Shown here: in pieces, positions 19,030-26,702 of the stretch
How the letters are laid out: each line of letters opens with the position of its first letter
How positions within the stretch are numbered: the stretch's first letter is position 1
NCBI GenBank assembly: GCA_011390955.1
Contig: JAABRM010000045.1
Location: 1 to 58,929 of the forward strand
Direction: 5' to 3'
Length of the DNA: 58,929 bases
Source: Oscillatoriales cyanobacterium
GTDB lineage: Bacteria > Cyanobacteriota > Cyanobacteriia > Cyanobacteriales > Laspinemataceae
Program-made: the position numbers and the translations under genes
The notes under the pieces: model-generated
Databases searched by the model: none
What the model saw: only the letters and a program-made list of their open reading frames with translations
Told to the model about the DNA's origin: nothing

Positions 19030-19115
19030 CTATTCCCTATTCTCTATTTCCTATTCCCTGTTCTCTATTTCCTATTTCCTATTCCCTGTTCCCTGTTCCC
19101 TGTTCCCTGTTCCCT
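19030..19115. repeat. CCCTGTTCCCTGTT simple repeat reaching into the esterase gene
   Basis: Alternating CTATTCC/CTGTTCC units run from the intergenic space into the 3' end of the minus-strand esterase gene, where they encode the peptide GNREQGTGNREQG. Confidence 0.85.
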
Positions 19116-19955
19116 GTTAGTGACATTTAACCAAGCATGAGCAAAATCTTCTCCCAGGGTGAGAATGCCATCAGAGTCAAAATGAATCAAGTCGCTGTCA
19201 AGGGACAGATTGTTGGTTTCCACTACAGCAGTAAAAGGAGTTTTTTCTGCTACCTGCACCTGGGCAGTTCTAACTATATCTCCGCAGCAGTTTACGGTAT
19301 TATTTGGCTTAATATGATGATTGCCAAAATGAACCATGCCATAAATAAAAGGCAGATTTGGTTGCTGAAAATCGCGGCGTACCTGACCGATTAAATTGGT
19401 TAAATTTGATTGGTAATCTTCAGCCCAATTTTCATTACTAGCGTCCGACTCACCCTGCATCCAAAAGAAACCAGAAATTTCTACTATGTATCCCCCAGAA
19501 TTCAGATCCGCGATCGCCCCTTCTACCCGTTCTTTCATTAAATGATATAGGGAATTAGAAATTTCTGGATTCCAGTCTTCAGCCAGACTTGTCCCTCCTT
19601 TAGCGTATTTTACCAAGGCAACGGTTTGATTTAACTGTTCGCTGATGGTTTGACCAAAGGAAATTTCTGGCCCAAAGCCAACTTTTTCCGCTGGCCACCA
19701 TTGAATCAGTGGGGAGGGTTCTGTAGGGGGTTGCAGCGCTGACCATTGATTGCTATTGTTATACCAAATAACTTTTTCTTGAGATTGTTTTAAGCGATCG
19801 GGTAAATCATTCATGTTTGACCGAAACCCAACCATGTTTGATTGTCCCGCTAATATAAACAGTTTGATAGAAATAGAGCGAGAAGCGGTGACAAAAAACG
19901 TAGAGAAACTGCAAGCAGCTATCAAGCCCAGTAATGAGGTGGGTCTGAGATACAT
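19065..19955 (-). CDS. Sialate O-acetylesterase-type carbohydrate esterase
   Basis: The 296-aa protein has a signal peptide (LLGLIAACSFSTFFVTAS) followed by the SASA/CE6 domain: FILAGQSNMVG with the nucleophile Ser near residue 39, SGFFWMQGESDA in the middle and a C-terminal LDSDLIHFDSDG supplying Asp and His. Such enzymes remove acetyl groups from polysaccharides outside the cytoplasm. It faces the MBOAT/SGNH genes, which likely add acetyl groups. The last about 14 residues (REQGTGNREQG pattern) come from an intergenic simple repeat that has entered the reading frame. Confidence 0.85.
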   Translation of the reverse strand: MYLRPTSLLGLIAACSFSTFFVTASRSISIKLFILAGQSNMVGFRSNMNDLPDRLKQSQEKVIWYNNSNQWSALQPPTEPSPLIQWWPAEKVGFGPEISFGQTISEQLNQTVALVKYAKGGTSLAEDWNPEISNSLYHLMKERVEGAIADLNSGGYIVEISGFFWMQGESDASNENWAEDYQSNLTNLIGQVRRDFQQPNLPFIYGMVHFGNHHIKPNNTVNCCGDIVRTAQVQVAEKTPFTAVVETNNLSLDSDLIHFDSDGILTLGEDFAHAWLNVTNREQGTGNREQGIGNRK

Positions 19956-20022
19956 ATAATTCCTCTGATTATGAATGATTGATATATTTTAATACCATTT
20001 ACAAAAAGTCATTCCACAGTAG

Positions 20023-20041
20023 GGGCGCAATGCTTGCGCCC
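20023..20041. repeat. GGGCGCAATGCTTGCGCCC palindrome
   Basis: A short interspersed palindrome lies in the gap between the esterase start and the glycosyltransferase end. No promoter was recognised. Confidence 0.5.
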
Positions 20042-20099
20042 AAATAAAACTCGAAATTGTAACAAGATTTTTTAAAATTGGTATAAGTTATATTTTAAG

Positions 20100-21068
20100 T
20101 CATATTTTAAGTTTTTTTTTAAATAAATTTTTAAGTTTTGCTAAGAATTGTTTTGCCGATGCCTGGGGCAGCAACATTCCCGCAACAATTTTGCAAAAAA
20201 CGATCGCCATTAAGCGCGATCGCCTCTTTAATATAGCTGGATCCTGCCAAACCATCTGGCAAAAATATCGGGCAGCGGCTAAGTTTTCTGACCGACCCGG
20301 ACGGCTTTCTAGGACTCTAAACATTAAATATTGATATAGATTAGCAATACTAACTGGTTTCAGGGGTTGCAATGAAGCCGGTGCTTGACTAAAAGCCCGA
20401 TCGATAATGCTTAAAGATTGACGTTCCATTTTAGACAAATTTGCCGAAGCGGCTTGCGGGGATAATCGATATAAAATTTGCCGCTGATGTACCGGAACAA
20501 ACTGATAATTTGCGGCCAATCTTAGCCATAAGTCCCAGTCTTCACCATGAGTCAGTTCGGGATTAAATCCACCCACGACTTGTAAAGCATCTCGCCGAAT
20601 TAAAGGATTAGATCCATTGGCGATAAAATTATTCAGCAGTAACTTTTCATAAACATTGCCACTGACGGTAATGCGATCGCCTGGACGTAAAAAATTACCA
20701 GATTCATCAATATAATCTGTCCAACTATAAGCCACCGCTGCTTGAGGATTATCTTGGAGTGCTTGTAACTGTTTTTCTAATTTATCCGGTGTCCAGATAT
20801 CGTCCGCATCTAAAAAAGCAATAAATTCACCGGAAGAGTGAGAAATTCCTCGGTTACGGGCTGCGGAAACTCCAGCATTACCATAAGAAAATACTTGAAT
20901 TCGCGGGTCTTCGATCTGACCTAAAATATCCAAAGTTAAATCTGTCGAGCCATCATTAATCACGATCGCCTCAAAATCAACAAAGGTTTGATTTAACACC
21001 GATTCAATTGTTTGGGCGATCGTTTTCTCAGCATTATACGCTGGGATAATCACGGAAATAACTGGCAT
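20100..21068 (-). CDS. Family 2 glycosyltransferase (copy A)
   Basis: The 322-aa enzyme has the GT-A fold: ISVIIPAYNAEKTI at the start, VINDGSTD near residue 37, RNRGISHSSGEFIAFLDADD with the metal-binding DAD near residue 88, and HGEDWDLWLRLA as the catalytic-loop ED motif near residue 180. It transfers a sugar from a nucleotide donor during polysaccharide assembly on the cytoplasmic face. The C-terminus is basic and helical. It lies 51 nt downstream of a close paralogue, evidence of tandem duplication. Donor and acceptor are unknown. Confidence 0.92.
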   Translation of the reverse strand: MPVISVIIPAYNAEKTIAQTIESVLNQTFVDFEAIVINDGSTDLTLDILGQIEDPRIQVFSYGNAGVSAARNRGISHSSGEFIAFLDADDIWTPDKLEKQLQALQDNPQAAVAYSWTDYIDESGNFLRPGDRITVSGNVYEKLLLNNFIANGSNPLIRRDALQVVGGFNPELTHGEDWDLWLRLAANYQFVPVHQRQILYRLSPQAASANLSKMERQSLSIIDRAFSQAPASLQPLKPVSIANLYQYLMFRVLESRPGRSENLAAARYFCQMVWQDPAILKRRSRLMAIVFCKIVAGMLLPQASAKQFLAKLKNLFKKKLKI

Positions 21069-21119
21069 CGAACCGCAACTCCTGAGATAAATTATTTTTA
21101 AATCTAAATTATTTTTAAA

Positions 21120-22115
21120 TTATTTTAAAGAGGCAGGATCTAATCGCAAAGACCCCAAAATCGTTTGGGTGTCTAACAATTTTTTCATCTTATTTACCGC
21201 TATAGTAGCCAGAGGAGGAGGAAGCAACACCAGCAGGGCAATTTTCATCATAACTTTCAACATCACCCGCTTTTGTAGCAGCATCGGGTCATTTTTTACC
21301 GCATTCCAAATCAATTTCATGGCTACTAACCCTTTTTTTGACGATGGTGGTTCTTGCAAAACTTTAAAGCTTAAATATTTGTAAAGATTACTCAGACTAT
21401 AGGGTTTCAAATATTGTAAAGATTCCGGGGCTTGTGCAAATGCTTTGGCAATCACTCGTAAACTACCAGTTTCTAACTTTTCATGGTTAGCGGATAATGA
21501 ATCACTAGAAACTCGATATAAAATTTGAGTTTTCGGCACTGTAACAAACTGATGTTTAACAGCTAAACGCAAATATAAATCCCAATCTTGTCCAGCGGGA
21601 AGAGACTCATCAAAACCCCCGATATCGAGAAAAGCCTGACGACGAATTAAAGGACTAGATCCGTTTTCCAAAATATCGGAGAGCAATAGATGAGCATAAG
21701 CATCCCCATTCACCGTAGTATAACCTCCCCGACGTAAAAACTGACTGGATTCATCAATACAGTCAGTCCAACTATAAGCTACATCACATTCGGGATGATT
21801 TTTCAGGGCTGCTAGTTGTGCTGCCAATTTATCTGGAGTCCACAGATCGTCCGCATCTAAAAATGCGATAAATTCACCGATAGAGTTTCTAAATCCCCGA
21901 TTACGACTTACTGAAGCACCAGCATTGTTGTAGGAAATTACCTTTAACCTGGGGTCTGTAATTTGCGAAATTATTTCTAAGGTTGCATCTTTAGATCCAT
22001 CATTAATCACGATTAATTCAAAGTCTGAAAAAGTTTGATTTAATACGGAGTTAATAGTTTCTTTAATCGTCTTTTCCGCATTGTAAGCGGGAATAATGAC
22101 TGAAATGAGTGGCAT
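21120..22115 (-). CDS. Family 2 glycosyltransferase (copy B)
   Basis: This 331-aa GT-A enzyme is paralogous to the next gene downstream. The signature MPLISVIIPAYNAEKTIKET, VINDGSKDATLE, AFLDADDLWTPDKL and AGQDWDLYLRLAVKH motifs are all present. I chose the ATG at 22115 rather than the in-frame ATG at 22139, because the paralogue starts at the same motif and AGGGGTG lies at a proper distance upstream. It is presumably the first of a two-gene unit. The closeness of the pair, especially over the first 110 residues, indicates duplication followed by divergence in the acceptor-binding half. Confidence 0.92.
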   Translation of the reverse strand: MPLISVIIPAYNAEKTIKETINSVLNQTFSDFELIVINDGSKDATLEIISQITDPRLKVISYNNAGASVSRNRGFRNSIGEFIAFLDADDLWTPDKLAAQLAALKNHPECDVAYSWTDCIDESSQFLRRGGYTTVNGDAYAHLLLSDILENGSSPLIRRQAFLDIGGFDESLPAGQDWDLYLRLAVKHQFVTVPKTQILYRVSSDSLSANHEKLETGSLRVIAKAFAQAPESLQYLKPYSLSNLYKYLSFKVLQEPPSSKKGLVAMKLIWNAVKNDPMLLQKRVMLKVMMKIALLVLLPPPLATIAVNKMKKLLDTQTILGSLRLDPASLK

Positions 22116-22155
22116 TAACTTTACACCCCTAATCAACATAGCTGCTGGAAATAAT

Positions 22156-22284
22156 TAAGTAGGTGGGCAGAAATAAATGCACCACAGCCCCCATTAGAAG
22201 AAAAACTGTCATTCCCGCGAAGGCGGGAATCCAAGGATTTACGGTGGGGAACGAAAAGTGCAATTAATTATGTTCACCTACTTA
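22156..22284. repeat. 129-bp MITE-like element (copy at 22.2 kb)
   Basis: It has the same length and ends as the element at 3937-4065 (TAAGTAGGTGGGC, GTTCACCTACTTA), including the internal TTCCCGCGAAGGCGGGAA stem. It sits upstream of the glycosyltransferase pair. Confidence 0.75.
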
Positions 22285-22287
22285 TTT

Positions 22288-22460
22288 ACTCTTTCCTCTT
22301 TCCTCTTTCCTCTTTACTCTTGACTCTTGACTCTTTCCTCTTTACTCTTTACTCTTTCCTATTTCCTCTTCCCCCTACACCCTACACCCTCTCTGCCCCC
22401 TACACCCTACACCCTACACCCTACACCCTCTTTCCTCTTTCCTCTTTCCTCTGTTGCCAT
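22288..22460. repeat. CTTTCCTC and CCCTACAC simple repeats
   Basis: Pyrimidine-rich tandem tracts of the TTTCCTC and CCCTACAC types fill the space before the HpsE-type gene. No coding content is seen. Confidence 0.8.
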
Positions 22461-22472
22461 ATTGTTGTCATA

Positions 22473-23426
22473 TTATTTGATCCTGGTGGCTATACCATAA
22501 AAAGGACTCATCAAACTTCCCCAATAAAATTCCATTGTAAAGGCGGGAATTAATTCAGTTTTCACGTCACTTCTATATTTTAACCGATATGCTAGTAAAC
22601 GACGCAAATTACCCAGTATTGTCCGCATAAAAATTATTGGTCTTTCACCAGGTTTAGCATTAATCATCCTAAGCTGATAGGTGGCTAAACCGCAACCGCG
22701 AGCAATAGAAAGCAGATAATCTCTTTCCAATCGCCAGTGGGGAATCTGATGATGAGTGTGCATCGCTGGATTATACCAAATTTCCCAACCAGTTTTATAT
22801 ATATAAAGCAATGGCTCGTAATCATCGCCCTGGATTAACAACCCTGGTAATTTTCCCGTTAACCGGGGGCGATCGGGTACACTTTCAAGCCACGCTTGCT
22901 TGCGAACAACTAAAGCAGCCGCTGGGGGTAGTCTAATATTTGCCGCATCAAAAATATACGGTTCTGAACCATGTTCTCTAATGGCTAGAAATTGTTGAAT
23001 TTTCTCAAAACCTGCCGGGGGTTGGACTTCAAAATCACCGTGGATCTGTCCGCCAATTGCACCAGCTTGAGGATGTGCTTGGGCAAAGGAATAACCCGCC
23101 GCGATCCAGTCGGGGTCAGGTAAATTATCATCATCAAGAAATCCAATCCATTCTCCTTGGGCTTCTCTAACTGCTTTCAGTCTAGCAAATGCTGCTCCCT
23201 GTTCTGGTTCAAAAAAGTATTTTAAAGCTACCCCAGGCATAGATTTTGACCAAGTTGCTTGATATTCTTGCACAACTTTGGCGGTGTCATCGCTGCTGTT
23301 ATTATCAACAATAATAATTTCCCAAGCAATATTTTCCATACCTGTTTGTTGTTCCAGCTTGGCCAATACTTTAGGCAACCGGCTGGCACCATTATAAGTC
23401 GGAATTGCTACGGTGAAGTCTGCCAC
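22473..23426 (-). CDS. hpsE: HpsE-type glycosyltransferase (copy 1)
   Basis: This 317-aa family 2 glycosyltransferase resembles HpsE of the Nostoc punctiforme hormogonium polysaccharide locus. Motifs: DFTVAIPTYNGASRLPKVL, IIVDNNSSDDT, EPEQGAAFARLKAVREAQG, GFLDDDNLPDPDW (metal-binding DDD near residue 97) and QIHGDFEVQPP. It begins with GTG behind a GGGGGA site. Its role would be assembling a secreted gliding-associated polysaccharide. A second copy lies directly upstream at 23510 and a third fossil at 25586. The hpsE symbol is a family-level call. Confidence 0.8.
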   Translation of the reverse strand: MADFTVAIPTYNGASRLPKVLAKLEQQTGMENIAWEIIIVDNNSSDDTAKVVQEYQATWSKSMPGVALKYFFEPEQGAAFARLKAVREAQGEWIGFLDDDNLPDPDWIAAGYSFAQAHPQAGAIGGQIHGDFEVQPPAGFEKIQQFLAIREHGSEPYIFDAANIRLPPAAALVVRKQAWLESVPDRPRLTGKLPGLLIQGDDYEPLLYIYKTGWEIWYNPAMHTHHQIPHWRLERDYLLSIARGCGLATYQLRMINAKPGERPIIFMRTILGNLRRLLAYRLKYRSDVKTELIPAFTMEFYWGSLMSPFYGIATRIK

Positions 23427-23509
23427 TTTTTCCCCCGATTAACTGAATGAATATTTGACTTGGTTTTAACTGTAGTTAAGTGATTCAAGCATGAGCGATC
23501 GCCGCCATA

Positions 23510-24463
23510 TTAGTCATGTTTTAAATAGCCATTTTTCCATAAATAAAATGGACTTTGCAAACTACTGACTAACAGTTGCAGTTCACAAGCGGCCACCAAG
23601 TCGGTTTTAATTTTGGTGCCATATTTTAGCAAATGTAGCAATATTTTGCGAATATCGTTGACGCTATAAGCTAAGACAACCAAAGGTTTAAGCCAAGATT
23701 TAACTCCTACCATTCTCGTGACATAGCGACTTAAACCAATGCCACGAAAGAAAGGAATTAAATAATCTTTTTCAAAGCGCCACTTAGGAATTTTATGTTT
23801 AATTTCCATTGCTGGATTATACCAAATTTCCCAGCCAGACTGTTGAATATAGGCTAAAACCTCCAAATCTTCACTGGTGAGCATACTACCAGGAACTCTA
23901 CCACTTAATATACAGTGTTGGGGAATATGGGTTAACCAAGCTTGTTTTCTCACCACCAGTCCAGCAGAAGGGGGTAATAAATTTTTGTGGGGCTGATATA
24001 ATCGGGGTTCGTCTCCTCTTTCTGTGATGGCTAAAAATGGAATTATCCGATGAAAGTTTGGCGGTGGTTCTACTTCAAATTCCCCATGAATTTGACTGGC
24101 ATAAGCCCCTGATTTGGGGTATTTTTGCCCAAATAAAAATGCTTGATTTACCCAATTATTTGCCGGTAAATTATCGTCATCGAGAAAACCAATTAAGTCT
24201 GATTTCGCTTCTTTAATCGCTCGTTTCCGGGCAAAAGCCGCCCCTTGTTGGGCTTCAAAAATATACTTTAAAGGATACTTTTCTGGCCAATTTTTTTGAT
24301 ATTCGCGCACGAGTTGGGCGGTGCCATCTTTGCTGTTATTGTCGATCGCCAGAATTTCCCAGGAAATATTTTCTGTGTTAATTTGCGATCGCAGACAGTC
24401 TAAAACTTCGGGCAATCGCTTTTCTCCGTTATAAGTGCAAATTGCTACGGTAAAATTGACCAT
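23510..24463 (-). CDS. hpsE: HpsE-type glycosyltransferase (copy 2)
   Basis: This 317-aa paralogue of the next gene downstream has identical length and the same motif order: VNFTVAICTYNGEKRLPEVL, AIDNNSKDGTAQL, EAQQGAAFARKRAIKEA, GFLDDDNLPANNW, QIHGEFEVEPPPNF, and VVRKQAW in the acceptor half. The 83-nt gap to copy 1 is compatible with one transcript. Two adjacent copies that differ mainly in the C-terminal half suggest different acceptors or linkages. It probably contributes to hormogonium or sheath polysaccharide. Confidence 0.82.
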   Translation of the reverse strand: MVNFTVAICTYNGEKRLPEVLDCLRSQINTENISWEILAIDNNSKDGTAQLVREYQKNWPEKYPLKYIFEAQQGAAFARKRAIKEAKSDLIGFLDDDNLPANNWVNQAFLFGQKYPKSGAYASQIHGEFEVEPPPNFHRIIPFLAITERGDEPRLYQPHKNLLPPSAGLVVRKQAWLTHIPQHCILSGRVPGSMLTSEDLEVLAYIQQSGWEIWYNPAMEIKHKIPKWRFEKDYLIPFFRGIGLSRYVTRMVGVKSWLKPLVVLAYSVNDIRKILLHLLKYGTKIKTDLVAACELQLLVSSLQSPFYLWKNGYLKHD

Positions 24464-24576
24464 AATTATCTGCTTTCCCTGAATATCATTGATGATTAAA
24501 CTAAATCAATTTTTACCCACTATTCATCATCTTTATCTTTCCGGCAAATCTCCGGTTCAAATATCCGTTTTTTTAG

Positions 24577-25473
24577 TTAAAATCCAGGATATCCGTTAAT
24601 GGCAAAAGGCTGCACAAACCGGCGAATTTGCTCAATTTGATCCGATTCTAACTTATTTTTCCACTTATCCGGTTCTGCGGATGTTATCCGTTGCGGGACA
24701 TAGGGCTTACCACTATCTTTGGTCATGGAACCATCAAGAACTGCTTGGGTTTCCTTCGTCCAAGGTAAATCCAGTTGAACGAATAATTTCTGGTATTCCG
24801 CCACTGGATCCAGACATAACTGTTCATGCTGAATCACGATCCAATTTGGATGTTTTTGTTGTTGAGATAGCATCACATAATAGGAAGCACCCCAAAATAG
24901 CCCTAATTTTTCCCACAAGCTTTGGGCATCTTTAAATAAGTGTTGAAAAGGTTGTAAATAATCCTCCATCAGACTGGGTTGGGAAGTAAATTGCTCCATA
25001 TTTCTGTCAATATTTTTATACAAACTCGACCAACTCAGGGCAAAGGCACAAGGATGCCGCATCATAATCACTGTCATGGGGACAATATGGCGATCGATCC
25101 ATTCCAGGGCTAGATTTGAATGGACATCTTTAACCACGATTCGACCAGGAAGCCAGGGGATTCTTTTGTAAGGTTGACAGAGTTGATGTTTGACAAATGG
25201 GTTATTACTTTTACCTGCAAAAGCATTTTGACAAAACTGGGCAAATTCTGGGTCATTGTCATTGGCCCGCAAATATTTCCGAATATGGGGCAGGGCTTCG
25301 GGAACGTGGTCAATATTAAAGGGTTCATTAAAATATTTAATTCCGGGTGCGGTATTCAAAATTGAAACTACCCAAGTAGTACCACTGCGAGGCAAAGCCA
25401 CAATATAAATCGGTGGTTTTTGGGAGTTTTTCAGACCCGTTAAGAGAGAATTAATCATGTTGTAAACCGCCAT
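24577..25473 (-). CDS. Sulfotransferase family protein
   Basis: This protein of about 298 aa has the PAPS-binding P-loop-like motif IYIVALPRSGTTWVVSILN near its N-terminus and a 3'-phosphate-binding segment MRHPCAFALSWSSLY near the middle, as in sulfotransfer_1/3 proteins. It likely sulfates a polysaccharide made by the neighbouring glycosyltransferases. The start is uncertain: the frame extends to an ATG at 25521, but that extension falls in a G-rich repeat (MAAPAPPFPKF), so the ATG at 25473 (MAVYNMINSL) is preferred. Neither has a clear Shine-Dalgarno sequence. Confidence 0.82.
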   Translation of the reverse strand: MAVYNMINSLLTGLKNSQKPPIYIVALPRSGTTWVVSILNTAPGIKYFNEPFNIDHVPEALPHIRKYLRANDNDPEFAQFCQNAFAGKSNNPFVKHQLCQPYKRIPWLPGRIVVKDVHSNLALEWIDRHIVPMTVIMMRHPCAFALSWSSLYKNIDRNMEQFTSQPSLMEDYLQPFQHLFKDAQSLWEKLGLFWGASYYVMLSQQQKHPNWIVIQHEQLCLDPVAEYQKLFVQLDLPWTKETQAVLDGSMTKDSGKPYVPQRITSAEPDKWKNKLESDQIEQIRRFVQPFAINGYPGF

Positions 25474-25502
25474 AAATTGATTTGATTCAAATTTGGGGAA
25501 CG

Positions 25503-25581
25503 GAGGTGCAGGGGCCGCCATCGGGTGCCCACCATCGGCGCCACGCCAGCCCTAGGGGTGCAGGGGTGCAGGGTGTAGGGG
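25503..25581. repeat. GGTGCAGGGG-type simple repeat
   Basis: Short repeats GGTGCAGGGG and GGGTGTAGGG flank a GGCGCCACGCC segment. The same composition recurs at the right end of the window (58898-58929) and, translated, inside drmMI. Confidence 0.7.
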
Positions 25582-25585
25582 GGAT

Positions 25586-25654
25586 ATGGAATAATCCGGT
25601 GAAATTTTTCCGGTGGTTATACTTCAAATTTGCCATTAATTTGACTGGCATACA
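25586..25654 (-). pseudogene. Fossil fragment of an hpsE-type gene
   Basis: Minus-strand translation gives YASQINGKFEV, a stop codon, then PPEKFHRIIPY. This aligns without gaps to YASQIHGEFEVEPPPNFHRIIPF of the intact gene at 23510-24463. Only about 69 bp remain. A third HpsE-type gene or a partial duplication therefore once existed between the two sulfotransferase genes. Confidence 0.8.
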
Positions 25655-25757
25655 GCTTGTTCAGAAATAATCCGATCTGCTTTCTTGCGTCCCTCTCTCT
25701 TTCTGGGAGAAGGATTTAGGGTAAGGGCAATGTATTAAGCGATTGGTGAACAAGCTG
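25652..25757. repeat. 106-bp inverted-repeat-bounded segment
   Basis: CAGCTTGTTCA at the left end and TGAACAAGCTG at the right end enclose about 85 bp with no gene. It abuts the hpsE fossil and may be the insertion that truncated it. No transposase is present. Confidence 0.5.
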
Positions 25758-25793
25758 GATTCAGATGTTTTCGTTATGATGCCATTTTTTGAA

Positions 25794-26609
25794 TTAAACG
25801 TCAAATTCTGGAAACAGAGAGAACAAGATTCTTTCTTTCTGTCTGACATACTTTTTGATCTCTGGCGTATAATACTTTTCCCATTTGTATTCAGTCCTCC
25901 TTTGACTTCCAGGGGGTAAGGCTGGTAAAACTTTCTCAGCATCAAGGATTATTTGTATTTTTTCTGCTTCATACCCTATGTGCAATAGAAAGTTATACAA
26001 ATCGCGGTTCAAATTTTCTGTTTTTATCCAATTAATTGGATAAAGATATTCTTTATATTTTCCTGAATCAATCAACTCTCTATCCAAGTTAGATAAAAAC
26101 TTTTCCATCGGTTGTTTACAGTAAAGCCTAAAGAATCTATCAGTTCCACAACCTATAGAGTCTTCTTCTTCTAACTTTCTTTTTATGCTTTTTAAGTGGT
26201 GATATTTATTTATCATTTTCAGATATTCTGCAAAACTAACCCTGGGAAAATGTGGGTATTCTTCCATCATTTCATTAATAGCGTAAAATATCGTTTCTGG
26301 ATAAACTTTCCAGTTGCCATACTCATACTGTGAAACATATTGATCGTAAGGATTTCTGATGGCAGACAGGATAGGTTTAGTTCTAAAAAGAATTGGAATT
26401 TCCCGACAAGTGGCGTGAACAGGTGGATAAATTTTATATAACGATGTATCGACTATTCCCCCACCTGTTTTACCTAAACAAACCCCAGCAAAACGGGAAA
26501 TTCTGGTGTTATATCCTTGCCCATTATGAATTCTTCGGAGCATTTCTCTGACAAAAGTTCCGCCGGTTTTAGGATTGTGTATGTAAACAAACTTATCTGT
26601 TAATAACAT
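25794..26609 (-). CDS. Sulfotransferase family 2-like protein
   Basis: This 271-aa protein opens with FVYIHNPKTGGTFVREML, the 5'-phosphosulfate-binding loop of sulfotransferase_2 type enzymes, and has SAIRNPYDQYVSQYEYGNW near residue 100 as the 3'-phosphate-binding motif. The C-terminal part is rich in Lys/Tyr with many short helices. It belongs to the polysaccharide region and most likely sulfates a glycan. Its AT-rich composition differs from the flanking genes, which may indicate a separate origin. It is not closely similar to the other sulfotransferase here. Confidence 0.82.
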   Translation of the reverse strand: MLLTDKFVYIHNPKTGGTFVREMLRRIHNGQGYNTRISRFAGVCLGKTGGGIVDTSLYKIYPPVHATCREIPILFRTKPILSAIRNPYDQYVSQYEYGNWKVYPETIFYAINEMMEEYPHFPRVSFAEYLKMINKYHHLKSIKRKLEEEDSIGCGTDRFFRLYCKQPMEKFLSNLDRELIDSGKYKEYLYPINWIKTENLNRDLYNFLLHIGYEAEKIQIILDAEKVLPALPPGSQRRTEYKWEKYYTPEIKKYVRQKERILFSLFPEFDV

Positions 26610-26667
26610 TTTTCATTTACTCAATCAATTTCCTCAAGGCATTTGCTGATTCAGTCTTGGTGATTGA

Positions 26668-26698
26668 CGCTTAACGGTTAACTGTTAACCGTTAAGCG
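26668..26698. terminator. Perfect inverted repeat between clpB and the sulfotransferase gene
   Basis: CGCTTAACGGTTAAC pairs with TTAACCGTTAAGCG and is followed on the plus strand by a six-base T tract. On the clpB (minus) strand the A tract precedes the stem, so it is at best a poor clpB terminator. Confidence 0.55.
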
Positions 26699-26702
26699 TT
26701 TT

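Noticed and set aside
25661-25945. 94-aa minus-strand frame over the sulfotransferase end
   Set aside because: It spans the inverted-repeat segment and overlaps the sulfotransferase C-terminus in another frame, with no family features.
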